Part shown: in pieces, positions 36,489 to 46,238 of the stretch
How positions within the stretch are numbered: position 1 is the stretch's first letter
Layout: each line of letters opens with the position of its first letter
NCBI RefSeq assembly: GCF_019795295.1
Contig: NZ_JAIMCG010000001.1
Location: forward strand, 1-64,000
DNA: 64,000 bases
Origin: Cupriavidus sp. AU9028
GTDB taxonomy: Bacteria > Pseudomonadota > Gammaproteobacteria > Burkholderiales > Burkholderiaceae
Reading direction: 5' to 3'
The notes under the pieces: model-generated
What the model was told of the DNA's origin: nothing
Databases searched by the model: none
The model's input: the letters and a program-made list of their open reading frames with translations, nothing else
Position numbers and translations under genes: made by a program

Positions 36489-37321
36489 GCGAGACGGCTG
36501 ACTGGCGCCTGCCCGCGACCGCTTGCCCGCGGCTGACGGTGCACGAGCTCGCCTTGCGGGCCGGACGCCGTACCCTGGTGTCGGCGCTCGACATGACGGT
36601 GAACGCCGGCGAGCTGTGGTGCGTGGTCGGACCGAATGGGGTGGGCAAGTCCACCTTGATGTCGGTGCTCGCAGGCCTTCGGCAGGCCGAGGCGGGCCAG
36701 GTGCGCCTTGACGGTGACGCGCTGGCCGCACTGGCGCGGCATGCGCCGGACGATCTGGCCCGGCGGCGCGCCTACCTGCCACAGGCCGTGCATGACACCT
36801 TCTCCATGTCGGTGCGCGACGCCGTGCGCATCGGCCGCTTCCCGCATCTGTCGGGATGGGGGTGGACCGACCTGCAGGACGAGGCGGTGGTGCAAGCGCT
36901 GCTGGCGGAATTCGACCTGCTCGCGCTGCAGGCGCGCGACGTGATGACGTTGTCCGGCGGCGAGCGCCAGCGCGTGTCGCTGGCCACGCTGCTGGCCCAG
37001 CAGGCGCCACTGCTGCTGCTCGACGAGCCCCTCGCGCACCTGGACCTGCGTCACCAGATCCAGGTGCTGGACACCCTGGCACGGCTGGCGCGCGCCGGCC
37101 GCCATGCCGTCGTGCTGATCGTGCACGACCTCAACCTCGCCCGGCGCTACGCCACCCACGCGCTGCTGATGGGGGAAGATGGCCGTTGCCTGCAGGGCCC
37201 GGCGGCCTCGGTGCTGACGCCGGAGCATTGCTCGCGTGCGCTCGGCACGACCATCGTCAGCGTTGCCGATGGCGCCCATACCGCATTGATTGCCAATGGC
37301 CAGAACTGGCCCACCCGCTGA
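36485..37321 (+). CDS. btuD: cobalamin ABC transporter ATP-binding protein
   Basis: 278 aa. Walker A GPNGVGKST (49-57), Q-loop LPQ (98-100), signature LSGGERQRV (156-164), Walker B LLLLDEP (176-182) and the switch histidine in IVHDLN. Energises import of cobamides with BtuC and BtuF. The start overlaps the btuC stop; cobO follows 4 nt after its stop. Confidence 0.92.
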   Translation: MSETADWRLPATACPRLTVHELALRAGRRTLVSALDMTVNAGELWCVVGPNGVGKSTLMSVLAGLRQAEAGQVRLDGDALAALARHAPDDLARRRAYLPQAVHDTFSMSVRDAVRIGRFPHLSGWGWTDLQDEAVVQALLAEFDLLALQARDVMTLSGGERQRVSLATLLAQQAPLLLLDEPLAHLDLRHQIQVLDTLARLARAGRHAVVLIVHDLNLARRYATHALLMGEDGRCLQGPAASVLTPEHCSRALGTTIVSVADGAHTALIANGQNWPTR

Positions 37322-37325
37322 AACG

Positions 37326-37997
37326 ATGGAACACGACAAGGACATTCCGGCTCCGGCCGATGACGCTGCGCATGACGCTGCCGATAACGCCGCAGATAAT
37401 GGCCGCGACGCTCGCCACAAGGCGCGCATGGTGCGCAAGAAGGACGTGGTCGATGCGAAGATCGCCGCGGCGCAACAGGACCGCGGCGTCATCGTGGTCA
37501 ATACCGGCAATGGAAAGGGAAAGTCGAGCTCGGGGTTCGGCATGGTGATGCGCGCGCTCGGCCACGGCATGCAGGCCGGCGTGGTGCAGTTCATCAAGGG
37601 TGCCATCCCCACCGGCGAGGAACTGTTCCTGCGCCAGTACGCACCGCATTGCCGCTTCCATGTCATGGGAGAGGGCTACACCTGGGAAACGCAGGATCGC
37701 GCGCGCGATGTTGCCAAGGCGGAAGCGGCGTGGGAAGTCGCCCGCGCGATGCTGCGCGACGAGGCGGTCGAGCTGGTGCTGCTCGACGAGCTGAACATCG
37801 CCTTGAAGCTGCATTACCTTGACACCGACACCGTCATCGAAGACCTGCTCGCCCGCCCGCCAATGCAGCATGTGGTGATCACCGGGCGCGGCGCGCCGCA
37901 GGCGTTGCTGGACGTGGCCGATACCGTTACCGACATGACGCTGGTGCGCCATGCCTTCCAGCAAGGCGTGCGGGCGCAGCGCGGCGTTGAAATGTAG
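37326..37997 (+). CDS. cobO: cob(I)yrinic acid a,c-diamide adenosyltransferase (CobO/BtuR type)
   Basis: 223 aa. P-loop NTGNGKGKSSSGFG (59-72) and the conserved 'LLDELNIAL' and VVITGRGAP motifs of the CobA/CobO/BtuR adenosyltransferases. Transfers the 5'-deoxyadenosyl group from ATP to Co(I) corrinoids, needed for both salvage and de novo synthesis. The first ~30 residues are an Asp/Ala-rich leader. Confidence 0.93.
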   Translation: MEHDKDIPAPADDAAHDAADNAADNGRDARHKARMVRKKDVVDAKIAAAQQDRGVIVVNTGNGKGKSSSGFGMVMRALGHGMQAGVVQFIKGAIPTGEELFLRQYAPHCRFHVMGEGYTWETQDRARDVAKAEAAWEVARAMLRDEAVELVLLDELNIALKLHYLDTDTVIEDLLARPPMQHVVITGRGAPQALLDVADTVTDMTLVRHAFQQGVRAQRGVEM

Positions 37998-38012
37998 GAG
38001 CTTCCCCTTACC

Positions 38013-39104
38013 ATGCGTTCCCGTTCCCGCCTCCCGGTGCCGCGCATCGCCCCGCCGGACGACGCGATCCGCCCTGCGTTGCAGGCTGCCATCGACCAGA
38101 AGACCAAGCCGGTCGGGGCGCTGGGGCAGCTGGAGTCGCTGGCGCTTCGCCTCGGCCTGATCCAGCAGACCCTGCAGCCGGAACTGCGCAGGCCCGCCGT
38201 GCTGGTGTTCGCCGCCGACCATGGCATCGCGCGCGCCGGCGTCAGCGCCTACCCGGCGGAGGTCACCGCCCAGATGGTGCGCAACTTCATCGCGGGTGGC
38301 GCGGCCATCAACGTATTCGCGCGCCAGCACGGCTTCGCGCTGGAAGTGGTGGACGCCGGCATCCTCGCCCCGCTGCGGGACCCGGCCGGATGGATCGACT
38401 GCCGGATGGGCGCGGGCACCGCCAGTTTCCTCGACGGACCGGCGATGCCGGTCGAGACGGCAAGGGCGGCCCTCGAGGCTGGCATGGGCCGCGTGGCGTA
38501 CCAGGCCGCGCAGGGGACCAACGTGATCTGCGTCGGCGAAATGGGCATCGGCAACACATCGTCGGCGGCCTGCCTGACCAGCGTGCTGGCCGGCATTGCG
38601 CTGGACGAGTGCGTGGGCGCGGGCACGGGTCTGGACGCGGCGGGCCTGCAGCGCAAGCGCGACGTTCTCGCGCAGGCGTTGCGGCGCCATGCTGGCCTCT
38701 CGGCGCCCGATGCCGATCCGGTCCAGGTGCTGGCGGCGCTCGGCGGCTTCGAGATCGCGATGATGGCCGGAGCGTTTCTGGAGGCGGCATCCCGCCGCAT
38801 GGTGATCGTGGTGGACGGCTTCATTGCTTCGGCCGCGCTGCTGGTCGCCCAGCGGATCGCGCCGCACGTGCTGCACTACTGCGTGTTCTCGCATCGCTCG
38901 CATGAACGCGGACACGGTGCCCTGCTCGCGCACTTCCAGGCGCAGCCGTTGCTCGCGCTGGACCTGCGGCTGGGCGAGGGGACTGGCGCGGCGCTGGCCT
39001 ATCCGTTGCTGGTGTCCGCGGTGGCCTTCCTGCGCGAGATGGCGACCTTCGGCTCGGCGGCCGTCAGCACCGCGGTGGCGCCCGGCGGCAGCGCCGCGGC
39101 CTGA
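38013..39104 (+). CDS. cobT: nicotinate-nucleotide--dimethylbenzimidazole phosphoribosyltransferase
   Basis: 363 aa. Activates the lower-ligand base to its alpha-ribotide. It shows KPVGALGQLE near the N-terminus, FAADHGIARAGVSAYP (about 69-84), GEMGIGNTSSAA, and the catalytic glutamate E322 in LGEGTGAALAYPLL. Fifteen bp separate it from cobO, with AGGAG upstream. Confidence 0.94.
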   Translation: MRSRSRLPVPRIAPPDDAIRPALQAAIDQKTKPVGALGQLESLALRLGLIQQTLQPELRRPAVLVFAADHGIARAGVSAYPAEVTAQMVRNFIAGGAAINVFARQHGFALEVVDAGILAPLRDPAGWIDCRMGAGTASFLDGPAMPVETARAALEAGMGRVAYQAAQGTNVICVGEMGIGNTSSAACLTSVLAGIALDECVGAGTGLDAAGLQRKRDVLAQALRRHAGLSAPDADPVQVLAALGGFEIAMMAGAFLEAASRRMVIVVDGFIASAALLVAQRIAPHVLHYCVFSHRSHERGHGALLAHFQAQPLLALDLRLGEGTGAALAYPLLVSAVAFLREMATFGSAAVSTAVAPGGSAAA

Positions 39105-39115
39105 GCGGGGCGGCG

Positions 39116-39925
39116 ATGGCGGACGATCCCCAGGCCTCGGCGAGCCGGTCGAACTCGCGGGCCCGACAGGAACTGCGCATCTTCCTGACGGCGCTGGGCT
39201 ATTTCACCCGCGTGCCGATTCCCGCCTGGGTGGGTTTTCATCCGGAGGATCTGCATGCGTCGGCGCGGCACTTCCCGCTGGTCGGCGTGATGGTCGGCAT
39301 GGCGGGCGCGCTGGCGACACACCTTGGGCTGGGCTGGTGGCCGCTACCGGTGGCGGTGCTGCTTGGCATGGCCACCACGCTGCTGCTGACCGGTGCCTTC
39401 CATGAAGATGGTCTGGCCGACAGCGCCGATGCGTTCGGCGGGGGCTGGCAGCGCGAGGACGTGCTGCGCATCATGCACGATTCCCGCATCGGCACGTTCG
39501 GCGCGCTGGCGCTGGGCATGGCGCTGCTGCTCAAGTGGCAACTGCTGGTGGCGCTCGCCGGGCAGGCGGGCGCGGGCACGATGCTGCTGGCGCTGGTCGG
39601 CGCGCACGGCGCAAGTCGCGCCATGGCGGTCAGCCTGCTGGCGACGCTCGAGTACGTGCGGCCGGAGGGCAAGGCCAAGCCCGTGGCCCAGCGGCTGGGC
39701 GGCAAGGGGCTGCTGTTCGCGCTGCTGTGCGGCGCGGCGCCCCTGCTGGCGCTCGGGCCCGGCTTCCTGCTCGCCACGGTCGCGCTGCTGGCGCTGCTGC
39801 GGCTGGCGCTGGGCCGCTACTTTGTCCGCCGCATCGGCGGCTATACCGGCGATTGCCTGGGCATGGCGCAGCAGTTGGGCGAGTTGCTGGTGTATCTGCT
39901 GGCGGCGGCATGGACCTGGTCCTGA
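39116..39925 (+). CDS. cobS: adenosylcobinamide-GDP ribazoletransferase (cobalamin synthase)
   Basis: 269 aa integral membrane enzyme. Joins alpha-ribazole phosphate to adenosylcobinamide-GDP. Conserved ALGYFTRVPIP near the N-terminus and the metal-binding FHEDGLADSADAFGGG (about 96-111) with RIMHDSRIGTFG are present. About six hydrophobic segments. It overlaps the cobC start by 16 nt. Confidence 0.93.
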   Translation: MADDPQASASRSNSRARQELRIFLTALGYFTRVPIPAWVGFHPEDLHASARHFPLVGVMVGMAGALATHLGLGWWPLPVAVLLGMATTLLLTGAFHEDGLADSADAFGGGWQREDVLRIMHDSRIGTFGALALGMALLLKWQLLVALAGQAGAGTMLLALVGAHGASRAMAVSLLATLEYVRPEGKAKPVAQRLGGKGLLFALLCGAAPLLALGPGFLLATVALLALLRLALGRYFVRRIGGYTGDCLGMAQQLGELLVYLLAAAWTWS

Positions 39926-40548
39926 TCCGGCACGCCCGGCCTGCCTGCGGCAGCGACGTCTGCTACGGCGCGCTGGAGGTGGCGCTGGCTGTGCCGATGG
40001 CTCCCTCTGGCGAGCACATCCGGGACGCCGCCCATGCTGCCGCGCAATCGTGGGCAATGCCGGCGCCCAGCGCAATCCTGGCCAGTCCGGCCCTGCGCGC
40101 CAGAGACACCGCCGATGCGGTGGCACAGGCGTGGCACCGTGCCGGCCACGGCAACGTGTCGGTCCGCCACGAGCCGCGCCTGCGCGAAATGGACTTCGGC
40201 CGATGGGAAGGGCGGCGCTGGGATGCGGTATCCCGCGACGAGCTCGACCAGTGGGCTGCCGATCTGCTCGATGCCCGCCCGCACGGCGGCGAGAGCGCAC
40301 GCCAGGCGATGTGCCGGGTAACGGCCTGGGCGGATCAGCTGATGCAGGGGGATCCGCAGGACGGAGGCAGCCTGTGGGTGGTCGGCCACGCTGGCCCGAT
40401 GCGGCTGCTTGCCGCGCACTGGCTTGGGCTGCCGTTGGCGCAGCTCCTGCAATGGCGTCTGGACTGGGGAGCGAGCTGCGGCTTCCGTCTCGCTGCCGGG
40501 GCGGGGCCGCAGGCGCGCCTGTTGTGGTGGAACCGGGCGCCGGCATGA
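39910..40548 (+). CDS. cobC: alpha-ribazole phosphatase (histidine phosphatase family)
   Basis: 212 aa. Phosphoglycerate-mutase fold with the RHG-type motif LIRHARP (H8 catalytic), a second arginine/glutamate region REMDFGRWEG, and the later histidine in VVGHAGPMR. Removes phosphate from alpha-ribazole-P or cobalamin-P. The ATG at 39910 is the natural start and lies within the end of cobS. It converges with btuF. Confidence 0.9.
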   Translation: MDLVLIRHARPACGSDVCYGALEVALAVPMAPSGEHIRDAAHAAAQSWAMPAPSAILASPALRARDTADAVAQAWHRAGHGNVSVRHEPRLREMDFGRWEGRRWDAVSRDELDQWAADLLDARPHGGESARQAMCRVTAWADQLMQGDPQDGGSLWVVGHAGPMRLLAAHWLGLPLAQLLQWRLDWGASCGFRLAAGAGPQARLLWWNRAPA

Positions 40549-40569
40549 GGGCGCCGTCATCGCCGGCGG

Positions 40570-41535
40570 CTAGTGCGCGGGCCGGCGCGACCTGGCGGTT
40601 TCCAGATGCTCGCACAGCGCCGCGGTGGCATCGACCGCGCGCGGTCCCGCGCGATTGAGCAGATCGCCGTCAATGGTGAACAGGTTGCCGCGGGCGACCG
40701 CAGTCAGCTGCTTCCAGCGCATCCATTGCGAGAAGTCCCCCAGCGGCTGATCCGACCGGGTGGCGCCCATCGACGCGGCCAGCATCGCTTCAGGATTGCG
40801 CGCGAGCACCGCTTCCGGCGACACGGTCGGCACCAGCGGTGCCTGATCGGCGAAGACATTGCGCCCCCCGCAGACTTCCAGCATTTCGCTGACCAGATGC
40901 TGCCCGTTCAGTGTCATCAGCGGCTGCTGCCAGACCTGGTAGAACACCGTGACGGCCGGGCGGGCGGCGTAGCGCTGCCGCAGCGAGGCGACGCGCTCGC
41001 GCAGCGCCGTGGCGGCCTGCTGCGCCGCCGGCGCGGTCCCCAGCAGGATGCCGAGTTTCTCCAGATTCCGCGCGATGTCGTCCAGCCGCCGGGGCTCGCT
41101 GTGGAACACCGGAATTCCCAGCCCGCGCAGCTGCTCGATCTGCTTCCTGGCATTGCCGTGGCGCCACAGCACGATCAGATCCGGTTTCAAGGCGGCAATC
41201 CGCTCCAGATCCAGTGCCTTGTTGTCGCCCACGCGCGGGATGTCGCGCGCCGCCGGGGGGTAGTCGCTGTAGTGCACGGTGCCGACGATGCGTGCGCCTG
41301 CGCCGGCGGCATAGATCAGTTCGGTGGCGTGCGGCGCCAGCGAGACGATGCGCTGCGCGGCGACGGGCAGCGTGACGGTCTGGCCGATATCGTCAACGGT
41401 GGAGACCGTGGCACGGGCGGGAGCGGCGATGGCGAGCGTTGCGGCCAGCGCAGCGGCAAGCAGCGCCTTCGGCGCGGCGCGCGGTCGTGTCCAGGCAAAG
41501 GGGTGAGCGGGCATGGCGAACTCGGGGCGGATCAT
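40570..41535 (-). CDS. btuF: cobalamin ABC transporter periplasmic binding protein
   Basis: 321 aa. Signal peptide (about 1-43, ending APARA), then a TroA/BtuF-type class III binding protein: TVDDIGQTVTLPVAAQRIVSLAPHATELIYAAGAG, and LIVLWRHGNARKQIEQL. It supplies BtuCD, which is encoded on the opposite strand of the same locus. Its ATG overlaps the cobD stop (ATGA), showing coupling in the cobU-cbiB-cobD-btuF operon. Confidence 0.9.
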   Translation of the reverse strand: MIRPEFAMPAHPFAWTRPRAAPKALLAAALAATLAIAAPARATVSTVDDIGQTVTLPVAAQRIVSLAPHATELIYAAGAGARIVGTVHYSDYPPAARDIPRVGDNKALDLERIAALKPDLIVLWRHGNARKQIEQLRGLGIPVFHSEPRRLDDIARNLEKLGILLGTAPAAQQAATALRERVASLRQRYAARPAVTVFYQVWQQPLMTLNGQHLVSEMLEVCGGRNVFADQAPLVPTVSPEAVLARNPEAMLAASMGATRSDQPLGDFSQWMRWKQLTAVARGNLFTIDGDLLNRAGPRAVDATAALCEHLETARSRRPAH

Positions 41536-42614
41536 CGATGTGCCGATGCGTCTTGCAGCGCGCCGCGCATGCCGTCCGCGAGACGCGACCAGGCGGCATC
41601 GCTGTCGGGAGGCAGTCCGAGCCGAAGGCTCGGACTGCCGGCAGGGCGGCCGGAGGCCGCTGCGGGCGGCTTGTCGAAGAGCCGGGTCCAGATGCCGCGG
41701 CGCGCTAGCGCCTCGTGAATCCGTGGGGCCTCGGCATGCGCGAACCAGGCAAACAGCGGCACCGTGACCGGCGCCAGGCCATGCGCGTGCAGCAGCCCGT
41801 CCAGGCGTTGGCTGGCGGATTGGAGCCGGCCGCGGGTCGCGGCCTGCCACCGCAAATCGTTCAGCGCCAGCCGGGCGACCGCGCGAGCGGGACCGGAGAC
41901 GCTCCAGTGTCCGAGGCGTTGCGCCAGTTGCCGCAGCAGCGTGGGGGACGCCAGCACGAAGCCGCAGCGCACGCCTGCCAGTCCATAGAACTTGCCCAGC
42001 GAGCGCAGCACGACCAGGCCCTCGCGGCCGCTGTGCGCCGCCACCGACAGCTGCGGCATGGCGTCGGCGAACGCTTCGTCCACCAGCAGCGTGCCGCCTC
42101 GCGCGGCGAGCGCGTCGTGCCACATCAGCAGGCGCTCCGGCGGGATACAGCGCCCGGTGGGATTGTTCGGATTGACCACCACCAGATGGTCGAGCCGTCC
42201 CGCGAGGGTGGAATCGGCAAAGTCCGCTTCGTCCAGCCACACCACTTGGTGCCCCGCGCCCGCAAAGGCCGGCGCGTACTCGCTGTAGCCAAGCCCGGCG
42301 ATGCCGGTCCTGCCTGGCGGCAGCAGGGCGGGCACCAGCCGGATCGCGGCCTGCGAGCCCGCCACGGGCAGCGCGGCAGGCGCGCCGTAGGCGGTGGCGG
42401 CCAGCTCGGCCAGCCCGTCGTCGTCCTGCGGCAGTCGCTGCCAGCAATCGGCGGGTAGCGGCGGCACCGGATAGCCGTCGGGATTGATGCCGGTGGACAG
42501 GTCCAGCCAGTCCGCTGGCGCACGCCCGTAGCGCTGGGACGCGCGCAGCAGGTCCCCGCCGTGGCGGATTGGCGCCGCGGTCTGCGCCGGGTCTTCGCCG
42601 ATTCGCACCGTCAT
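41532..42614 (-). CDS. cobD: threonine-phosphate decarboxylase (histidinol-phosphate-aminotransferase fold)
   Basis: 360 aa PLP enzyme (called CobC in the Pseudomonas nomenclature). PLP lysine K208 in SLGKFYGLAG, PLP-contact VVNPNNPTGR and the N-terminal LSTGINPDGYPVP characteristic of this subgroup. Makes (R)-1-aminopropan-2-ol phosphate for the nucleotide loop. Start overlaps the cbiB stop, stop overlaps the btuF start. Confidence 0.9.
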   Translation of the reverse strand: MTVRIGEDPAQTAAPIRHGGDLLRASQRYGRAPADWLDLSTGINPDGYPVPPLPADCWQRLPQDDDGLAELAATAYGAPAALPVAGSQAAIRLVPALLPPGRTGIAGLGYSEYAPAFAGAGHQVVWLDEADFADSTLAGRLDHLVVVNPNNPTGRCIPPERLLMWHDALAARGGTLLVDEAFADAMPQLSVAAHSGREGLVVLRSLGKFYGLAGVRCGFVLASPTLLRQLAQRLGHWSVSGPARAVARLALNDLRWQAATRGRLQSASQRLDGLLHAHGLAPVTVPLFAWFAHAEAPRIHEALARRGIWTRLFDKPPAAASGRPAGSPSLRLGLPPDSDAAWSRLADGMRGALQDASAHR

Positions 42615-43708
42615 GCCGGCACTCCCGCCGCCAGCCGCGCCAGGCCCAGTGCGAACAGCACCGCCAGCCACAGGCTCAGGGTGCGGCGCACCAGCTCCAG
42701 GCTGGCGCGGATATGCGAGGCGGTCGGCGCGGCGCCGGTGCCCAGCGGCGGACGCTCTTCCCACTGGCCGTGATAGCGCGCGGGACCGCCCAGCCTGACA
42801 CCGAGTGCTCCGGCTCCGGCCGCCATCACCGGCCCGGCGTTCGGACTCGACCACGCCGGGGCCTGCCTGCGCCAGCAATGCAGCGCCTGGCCGGTGGCGC
42901 CCAGCAGCGCATACGACAGGGCGGTGAGGCGGGCAGGCGCCAGATTGAGCAGGTCGTCGAGGCGTGCGGCGGCCCAGCCGAAATCGCGCAGCGCGTCGGT
43001 CCGGTAGCCCCACATCGCATCCAGCGTATTGGCAAGGCGGTAAGCGATGGCGGCGGGGGCGCCGCCCAGGGCGAACCAAAATACCGCGCCGAATACCGCG
43101 TCGTTGCCGTTCTCCAGCGCGGATTCGCATGCCGCCCGCGCCAACGCTTCGGCGTCGGCATCGGCGGTATCGCGCGAGACGATGCGCGCGGTCAGGACGC
43201 GGGCGAGCGGCAGGTCAGCCTCGCGCAAGGCCTGGGCGATCGGGGCGATATGTTCGCGCAGGCTGCGGGCGCCGAGTGCCAGGTAGAGCCCAGCCGCGTG
43301 CAGCAGCCAGCCAAGCCAGGGATCGAGCCGGCTGCACAGCGCGATCAGCGCCGCGCTGGCGATCGCGGGAACGCCAACCAGCGCGAGCCAGGCAACGGCC
43401 CCCAGCAGCCGGCGCGATGAAGCCGAGCGCGGCCGTCCAGCGGCATCCTCGCGCCGGTTCAGGCGCCGCTCCAGCACGGTGGCAAGCTGTCCGAATCCGC
43501 TGAGCGGATGCCAGCGGCGCGGCTCGCCCAGCAGGGCATCGAGCGCGACCGCGGCGAGGGCGGCAGCGGCGACGGACAGCGCCAGCGCGTCGCCATGCCG
43601 AAGGAGCGCGAGGGCCTGCGCGATGGCGCCGGCCGCGTCAAATGCGATATCGGGAGCGACAAGTGCCGGCGTGGCGGGCCACAGCACTTGCCATGGCCAG
43701 CTCACCAT
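42611..43708 (-). CDS. cbiB: adenosylcobinamide-phosphate synthase
   Basis: 365 aa membrane protein. Attaches the aminopropanol arm to adenosylcobyric acid. Conserved DALLGEPRRWHPLSGFG (about 57-73), SRDTADADAEALARAACESALENGNDAVFGAVFW (about 186-219) and NTLDAMWGYRT are present. It overlaps cobU by 7 nt and cobD by 4 nt. Confidence 0.92.
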   Translation of the reverse strand: MVSWPWQVLWPATPALVAPDIAFDAAGAIAQALALLRHGDALALSVAAAALAAVALDALLGEPRRWHPLSGFGQLATVLERRLNRREDAAGRPRSASSRRLLGAVAWLALVGVPAIASAALIALCSRLDPWLGWLLHAAGLYLALGARSLREHIAPIAQALREADLPLARVLTARIVSRDTADADAEALARAACESALENGNDAVFGAVFWFALGGAPAAIAYRLANTLDAMWGYRTDALRDFGWAAARLDDLLNLAPARLTALSYALLGATGQALHCWRRQAPAWSSPNAGPVMAAGAGALGVRLGGPARYHGQWEERPPLGTGAAPTASHIRASLELVRRTLSLWLAVLFALGLARLAAGVPA

Positions 43709-44379
43709 GCGGGATCGGGGCCCTTGACGGCGACCGGGAGCCCGGCGACCAGCAGGCGGACCCGGTCGGCCAGCGCGGCCAGCTTCTGGTTCAGCCGTCC
43801 CAGTTCGTCCACATAGAAGCGGCTGACCGAGCCCATCGGCACGACGCCCAGGCCGATCTCGTTCGACACCAGCACCACGTGCCCGGGCAGCGTGGGCAGG
43901 GCGGCGAGCAGCGCGTCGGTTTCCTCGGTGAAGGCCGGCGGCGGCGTGATCAGGCCGTGTTCGGGGTACGGTTTGTTGTCGAGGAACAGCAGGTTGTTGA
44001 GCCACAACGTGATGCAGTCGACCACGATGCAGCCCTCCCGGCGCGCATGCGCGTACAGCGCGTCGGCGAGATGCACCGGCTCTTCGACCACTTGCCAGTC
44101 GGGCGGGCGGCGCGCGCGGTGCAGGGCAATGCGCAGCTGCATCTCCTCGTCCGCCACGTCGTCGTCCGCAAGGGCGGTGGCGATGTAGGTCACTGGCCCG
44201 CCGGTGATTGTCGCGTGGTCGGTCGCGATCTGCTCGGCATAGTGGCTCTTGCCCGAGCGGGCGCCGCCCAGCACCAGCGTCAACTGACGCGGGCCGTGGG
44301 AGATCGGACCGGGAATCGGGCTGGATACCGGGCGCGGGGCAATGTCCGCGTCCGCGGAGGGGTCGGAGGCCGTGCTCAT
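43702..44379 (-). CDS. cobU: adenosylcobinamide kinase/adenosylcobinamide-phosphate guanylyltransferase
   Basis: 225 aa. RecA-like fold with P-loop LGGARSGKSHYAEQ (37-50). H46, next to the loop, matches the guanylylated histidine of the family. VVDCITLWLNNLLF and VSNEIGLGVVPMG are conserved CobU/CobP motifs. A ~30-residue Ser/Pro-rich leader precedes the domain. Divergent from cobQ across 81 bp. Confidence 0.93.
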   Translation of the reverse strand: MSTASDPSADADIAPRPVSSPIPGPISHGPRQLTLVLGGARSGKSHYAEQIATDHATITGGPVTYIATALADDDVADEEMQLRIALHRARRPPDWQVVEEPVHLADALYAHARREGCIVVDCITLWLNNLLFLDNKPYPEHGLITPPPAFTEETDALLAALPTLPGHVVLVSNEIGLGVVPMGSVSRFYVDELGRLNQKLAALADRVRLLVAGLPVAVKGPDPAW

Positions 44380-44460
44380 CCGCGTATTGTAGCGGGCGCT
44401 TTCCGCGATGCCAGCCCGATATGCGATGGGTGAGTTGGGGGGCGATGCGATAATCCCGCC

Positions 44461-46032
44461 ATGCCACCGACTGCTCCCCGTTCCCCTTTCAGCGCACCGC
44501 CGCCATTGCCTGGGGGCATGCGCGGTACCCTGATGATCCAGGGCACGACGTCCGATGCCGGCAAGAGTACGGTGGTGGCAGGCCTGTGCCGCCTGCTCGC
44601 CCGCGACGGCATCAGCGTCGCGCCGTTCAAGCCGCAGAACATGGCGCTGAACAGCGCGGTCACCGCGGACGGCGGGGAGATCGGCCGGGCGCAGGCGCTG
44701 CAGGCGTTCGCTGCCGGCCTGCAGCCCCACACCGACATGAATCCCGTGCTGCTCAAGCCCAGCAGCGACATCGGCGCGCAGGTCATCATCCACGGACACG
44801 CCCGCTTCGATCTCGATGCACGCGCCTATCACGACTACAAGCCGGTCGCGATGCAGGCCGTGCTCGCCTCGCACCAGCGGCTGCGTGCCCGCCATGATGT
44901 GGTGCTGGTCGAAGGCGCCGGCAGCCCGGCCGAAGTGAACCTGCGCGACCGCGATATCGCCAACATGGGGTTTGCCGAGCGGGTGGATTGCCCGGTCGTG
45001 CTGGTGGCGGATATCGACCGGGGCGGTGTCTTTGCCCACCTGGTCGGCACGCTCGCATGCCTGTCGGAAAGCGAGCGCGGCCGTATCAAGGGGTTCCTGA
45101 TCAATCGCTTTCGCGGCGACCTGTCGCTGCTGCAGCCCGGGCTGGACTGGCTCGAGCAGCAGACCGGCAAGCCGGTGTTCGGCGTGCTGCCGTACCTGCA
45201 CGGCTTGCAACTCGATGCCGAGGACGCCATCGCCACTCAAACCGGCAGCGTGTCAGCGGCGGGCGAGCGCCTGCGCGTCGTCGTGCCGGTCCTGCCGCGC
45301 ATCTCCAACCACACCGACTTCGACGCGCTGCGCGCCAATCCGCAAGTCGATCTGCGCTTCGTCGGCCCCGGCACGGCGATTCCGCCCGCGGACCTGATCG
45401 TCCTGCCTGGCAGCAAGAGCGTGCGGGCGGATCTGGCGTTCCTGCGCGAGCACGGTTGGGAGCGCGCGCTGCTGCGGCATCTGCGTTATGGTGGCAAGGT
45501 CATCGGCATCTGCGGCGGCATGCAGATGCTGGGACGCCGGATCGACGATCCCCATGGGCTGGAGGGGGCGCCCGGCACCAGCGCGGGCCTCGGCCTGCTG
45601 GAAATGGAAACGGTGTTGCAGCCGCACAAGCAGTTGCGGCAGGTGCAAGGCGTGCTATCGCTGCCGGGCGAGGAAGCGGGCGCGCCGGTGCAGGGATACG
45701 AGATCCACATGGGGGTGACGACCGGCCCCGCGCTGGCACGGCCCCCACTGCGATTGCAGGGCGAGGACCCGGACGGTCGCCCGGATGGCGCCTTGTCGGA
45801 GGACGGGCAGATTCTCGCCACCTATGTCCACGGCTTGTTCGACCATCCCGAGGCAAGTGCTGCACTGCTGCGCTGGTGCGGTCAGGTCCAGGCGAGCGGC
45901 ATTGACCTCGCCGCCAGCCGCGACAGGTCGTTGCACCAGCTCGCCGACACCATCGCCGCGCACGTCGATGTGGCGGCGATGCTGGCGCCTCTGCAGCAAG
46001 AGCGGAGCGGTATTTCAGCGAAAGCACGCTGA
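44461..46032 (+). CDS. cobQ: adenosylcobyric acid synthase (glutamine-hydrolysing)
   Basis: 523 aa. Amidates four side chains of adenosylcobyrinic acid a,c-diamide. The N-terminal dethiobiotin-synthetase-like ATPase ([14 protein letters not shown], about 28-41; [13 protein letters not shown]) is joined to a class I amidotransferase domain with nucleophile C351 ([10 protein letters not shown]) and catalytic histidine H457 (YVHGLFDHP). Its presence implies that ring-synthesis genes or imported incomplete corrinoids feed the pathway, because no earlier ring genes lie in the window. Confidence 0.94.
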   Translation: MPPTAPRSPFSAPPPLPGGMRGTLMIQGTTSDAGKSTVVAGLCRLLARDGISVAPFKPQNMALNSAVTADGGEIGRAQALQAFAAGLQPHTDMNPVLLKPSSDIGAQVIIHGHARFDLDARAYHDYKPVAMQAVLASHQRLRARHDVVLVEGAGSPAEVNLRDRDIANMGFAERVDCPVVLVADIDRGGVFAHLVGTLACLSESERGRIKGFLINRFRGDLSLLQPGLDWLEQQTGKPVFGVLPYLHGLQLDAEDAIATQTGSVSAAGERLRVVVPVLPRISNHTDFDALRANPQVDLRFVGPGTAIPPADLIVLPGSKSVRADLAFLREHGWERALLRHLRYGGKVIGICGGMQMLGRRIDDPHGLEGAPGTSAGLGLLEMETVLQPHKQLRQVQGVLSLPGEEAGAPVQGYEIHMGVTTGPALARPPLRLQGEDPDGRPDGALSEDGQILATYVHGLFDHPEASAALLRWCGQVQASGIDLAASRDRSLHQLADTIAAHVDVAAMLAPLQQERSGISAKAR

Positions 46033-46043
46033 TTTCCGCTTCT

Positions 46044-46055
46044 TGCACTAGTGCA
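46044..46055. promoter_or_regulatory. 12-bp palindrome upstream of the WYL regulator
   Basis: TGCACTAGTGCA is a perfect dyad in the 206-bp gap between cobQ and the WYL gene. It could be an operator for a homodimeric regulator, but nothing beyond symmetry supports this. The remainder of the gap is AT-richer around 46165-46175 and shows no gene. Confidence 0.3.
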
Positions 46056-46238
46056 GGCAGTGCAGGGCGGCTTTGGCCACTATGAGTGTCAATTGCGCTC
46101 CATAGGCTGTTGGCTTGACAGACTGAAGGGGGTTGGACGGTGACAGAATCGTTGGTTCACGTATTTTTTTGTTAGCCACTACGATCACGCGCGATAGGCT
46201 CCGCGGCTTGTTGATGACAGCTATGGACCTTGCGCCTC

